Part shown: positions 61,895 through 64,000 of the stretch, in pieces
Layout of the letters: each line of letters opens with the position of its first letter
Position numbering within the stretch: position 1 is the first letter of the stretch
Source of the DNA: Pelobates cultripes
Lineage: Eukaryota; Chordata; Amphibia; Anura; Pelobatidae
Assembly (NCBI GenBank): GCA_933207985.1
Contig: OW240914.1
Location: 287,864,672-287,928,671 of the forward strand
Direction of reading: 5' to 3'
Length of the DNA stretch: 64,000 bases
Notes under the pieces: generated by a model
Told to the model about the DNA's origin: nothing
Databases searched by the model: none
Seen by the model: only the letters and a program-made list of their open reading frames with translations
Made by a program: the position numbers and the translations under genes

Positions 61895-62796
61895 TCCCTG
61901 TCATAATATAGGAAGGAATTGAAATATTTATACTCAAAAAAGCATAAAAACTCAATCTGTGAAAAAAGGGAAATGTGCCTTTAAGAAATAAACCCATACC
62001 TGAGCAACAGAAACTGGAGGTTTGAAAAATCGAACAAAACTGGAACAAAAGATGCTGCAAGAGCTCCCCAGAGTCCAGGCAACCTGAAACATGTAAGAAA
62101 ATTCAAATTTGGCGCCTTTTTAAAGGTGGCGAGTGACGTCACCGATGACGTCACCGCGAACCCGGAAGAACACTCCGCGCATGTGCACAATACTCCGCAT
62201 GCGCGGAGGCGTACCAGACGTAGCTAGCGGTCCGCGCATGCGCGGAAGAAGCCACGACGTGGCAGCCGGACCGCGCATGCGCGGGGACCGGGAAAGACGC
62301 GCCCACAGTCCGCGCAGGCGCAGAGCACCAGGAGGACGCCGACAAGATGGCGGCAAGCCCGGTAAAATTAAAATTAAAGGGGAAAAAGGGGAGAAAGAAA
62401 GAGGTGGAAGGGGGAAAACCTGACAGCCATAAGTAAAATAATACACAATAAATGCATTAAAACTTACTGTGCCTGCCAGGTAAAGGTAAGAAGAATCTTC
62501 TGTAGATGAGGTTCTTCTGCCACTTCCTGCTACCGCTTGGTTACTGCAGGGAATGTTCCTTACTGGCAATATTTTGCTTGCTACCCCTAGGGTCACTGCA
62601 AGTGGCTCCCGGTCACTAAAGGAGCATCTCCAGGGGGATATCCTTTGCGCAGGGCCACGTACTGGAGACTTCCCAAGGAAGAGAGGCTGAACTCCCTTGA
62701 GGCCGAAGGTAAAAACCCTCAGGTAAGCCAAAGAGAAAAAGAGTATGTTCCCAGTCTACAATGACTGGAGTCCTATAGGGATAGGACAGGAAAAAA
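61895..62796 (-). other. DIRS 5' leader with CpG-rich repeats
   Basis: Between the 5' ITR and ORF1. 62150-62340 is strikingly CpG-rich, with five or six copies of CCGCGCATGCGCGGA-type palindromes (NRF1-like GCGCATGCGC) and two adjoining TGACGTCACC sites (CRE-like, 62133-62154). GTGACGTCACCGATGACGTCACCG is a direct repeat. Likely a promoter/enhancer island; function inferred. Confidence 0.55.
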
Positions 62797-62918
62797 AAGA
62801 CTAAGGGACCATTGGTGGGAGGGGGTATTTATACCCCTGATTTTAATTCTGTTCCTGTCTAATTAGGGATAGGGAGGAGCTAACCCATTGTTGTGCTGCC
62901 ATGGATATGGCCAGGAAA
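62797..62918 (-). repeat. DIRS inverted terminal repeat (5' end)
   Basis: AAGACTAAGGGACCATTGG ... GCTGCCATGGATATGGCCAGGAAA, complementary to 57212-57334. The palindromic GGGGGTATTTATACCCC lies about 90 bp from the outer end and may drive transcription toward the ORFs. Followed outward by (TA)n. Confidence 0.93.
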
Positions 62919-62924
62919 TATATA

Positions 62925-62931
62925 TTATATA

Positions 62932-62982
<51 letters not shown>

Positions 62983-63578
62983 CAAAATACAGTTAGAATG
63001 AAATTACATATGAATATATAATTTATATTAAGTTTTGTTTCAATATTTTATTTATTTATTTTATTATTTTATTTATTATTGTAATTATACGTATATATAT
63101 ATATATATATAATATATGTGTATATATCTATTATATATATAATATATATACATATTATAAATATATGTAACGCCATTCTAAGTGTATTTTAATACTAATA
63201 TATGTACTTATATTACTATTAAAATACACTTTGTATGACGTTACATATATATAATATGAATATATATTATATATATAATATATATATATATCTTATATAT
63301 ATAAAAATACTTGTAATTTATTTTCTAACATGTGTAATATTTTTTTATATTACTTCCCACCAGCAGGGGGACTGTCTGACATTTCAGACAGTCCCCCTGC
63401 TGGCAGATCCACAGCCAGCTATGGGGGGCCATGTGATCGCTCTTTGAGAGCGATCACATGGCCCCCGGGGGCCTCATTTGCCAGGGGAGGGCTGCCTGGG
63501 CTGTCAGGCAGCCCTCCAGAAGAGGATCGCAGTGGAGGTAAGTAAATATAGAATGCCGTAACGGCGTTAAGGGGTTAA
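62925..63578. mobile_element. TTAA element, right half (host of the nest)
   Basis: Starts in (TA)n then AACAAAATACAGTTAGAATG, which mirrors CATTCTAAGTGTATTTTGTTA at 52930, so the two halves fit together across the PLE and DIRS. It then has the AT core, the GC head (CAGCAGGGGGACTGTCTGAC/GTCAGACAGTCCCCCTGCTG-type hairpin; GCGATCACATGGCCCCC) and the end CGTTAAGGGGTTAA (TTAA 63575-63578). Confidence 0.75.
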
Positions 63579-64000
63579 AACGTATTAAAACAAATAATAA
63601 TACAGTGCAGATGGGAGGGGGACATAATATAGGTATAAATCATCAAATGGATAAACATAAATCTTAAAATTGAGGAAGATAAAAGAAGAGGATGTATTGG
63701 TTTTAAGAAAGGCACCAAGATGACTGCAAAATAAACTTCTACCAGAAAAACCATATCATGTTTAGGGGGGCCCCCAACCTAAAAACCTGCCTTACCAAAA
63801 ACTATACAAAAAAAACAGTTCCCATACCCCTTCTTTCTTCAACCAACATAAAGGGTTCTACAAATGCAAAAAATGCTTGGCATGCAGGAGTACAAACAAC
63901 GAACACATCAAACTTACAACTTTTGAATCAAAATACTCCCCTTATGAACACAAAATAAAGGATTTTATTACATGCAATTCCAAGATTGTAATTTATTTAT
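63579..64000 (+). pseudogene. PLE relic cut by the window end
   Basis: Plus strand. A frame with APNLKTCLTKNYTKKTVP continues, after a one-base shift near 63858, as a Cys-rich linker KGFYKCKKCLACRST and then HIKLTTFES and FITCNSKIVIYL, the point where the GIY-YIG domain should start. The match to PLE C-terminal linkers is good. The nuclease domain, if present, lies beyond the window. Confidence 0.65.

Larger units (their letters stand above)
57189..62918 (-). mobile_element. near-complete DIRS retrotransposon
   Basis: 5.7 kb on the minus strand with inverted terminal repeats (62918-62797 and 57212-57334) and an internal complementary region (57367-57462), the defining DIRS structure. ORF1 (with a probable 80-nt intron), RT-RNase H with a methyltransferase-like tail, and a tyrosine recombinase are all recognisable. 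Two single-base frameshifts (about 61532 and 58268) break ORF1 and the recombinase. No target duplication; it sits in (TA)n on both sides. Confidence 0.92.

Noticed and set aside
1..64000. Host protein-coding exons, tRNA or rRNA genes
   Set aside because: No frame outside mobile elements shows a recognisable cellular domain, and no cloverleaf with A and B boxes was found by eye; weak exons could be missed without alignment tools.

Overview
This window reads as a gene-poor, repeat-saturated stretch of vertebrate nuclear DNA, most likely amphibian and probably frog. That is an inference from the mix of elements: a Ngaro and a DIRS tyrosine-recombinase retrotransposon, Penelope-like elements (PLEs) carrying hammerhead-ribozyme motifs, TTAA-flanked palindromic DNA elements, a chromodomain Ty3/gypsy element, a CR1/L2-type LINE tail and a hAT element. 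I see no host protein-coding exon, tRNA or rRNA. Nearly all coding capacity belongs to mobile elements.

Layout. 1-2.0 kb: decayed PLE termini with two hammerhead-like relics. 2.3-5.4 kb: inverted arrays of a GC-rich repeat around a 110-bp CCAAT-bearing palindrome array and a TATA/GC-box segment, with a 1.28-kb hAT-type insertion (8-bp target duplication). 5.8-7.9 kb: relic LTR element on the minus strand. 8-13.5 kb: minisatellite, an inverted LTR and a non-autonomous LTR element with a 48-bp coding repeat. 13.5-19.9 kb: a PLE relic interrupted by a solo LTR (TSD ATGAG) and a 2.1-kb TTAA element, followed by PLE terminal modules, one folded into a large inverted repeat. 19.9-33.2 kb: three decayed copies of a second Ngaro-like family, TTAA-element halves and a CA-rich minisatellite.

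33.3-40.0 kb holds a structurally complete Ngaro on the minus strand, with split direct repeats, Gag-like ORF, RT-RNase H, tyrosine recombinase and SGNH hydrolase. It sits in a 112-bp satellite without a target duplication. 40.0-41.7 kb is the rest of that satellite. 44.2-48.8 kb is a mutated chromovirus on the minus strand, and 49.6-50.2 kb is a LINE 3' end.

51.5-63.6 kb appears to be one TTAA element whose (AT)n core was hit by two retroelements. The first is a PLE with two open reading frames and a textbook hammerhead motif 3' of them (52.99-57.13 kb). The second is a DIRS element with inverted terminal repeats and an internal complementary region (57.19-62.92 kb). A further PLE relic runs off the window end.

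Working together: in each autonomous element the ORFs form a replication cassette, namely capsid-like protein, RT/RNase H, and an integration enzyme (tyrosine recombinase, GIY-YIG nuclease or DDE integrase). The Ngaro and the PLE look the most recently active. The DIRS has two single-base frameshifts, and the chromovirus has stops plus lost catalytic residues.
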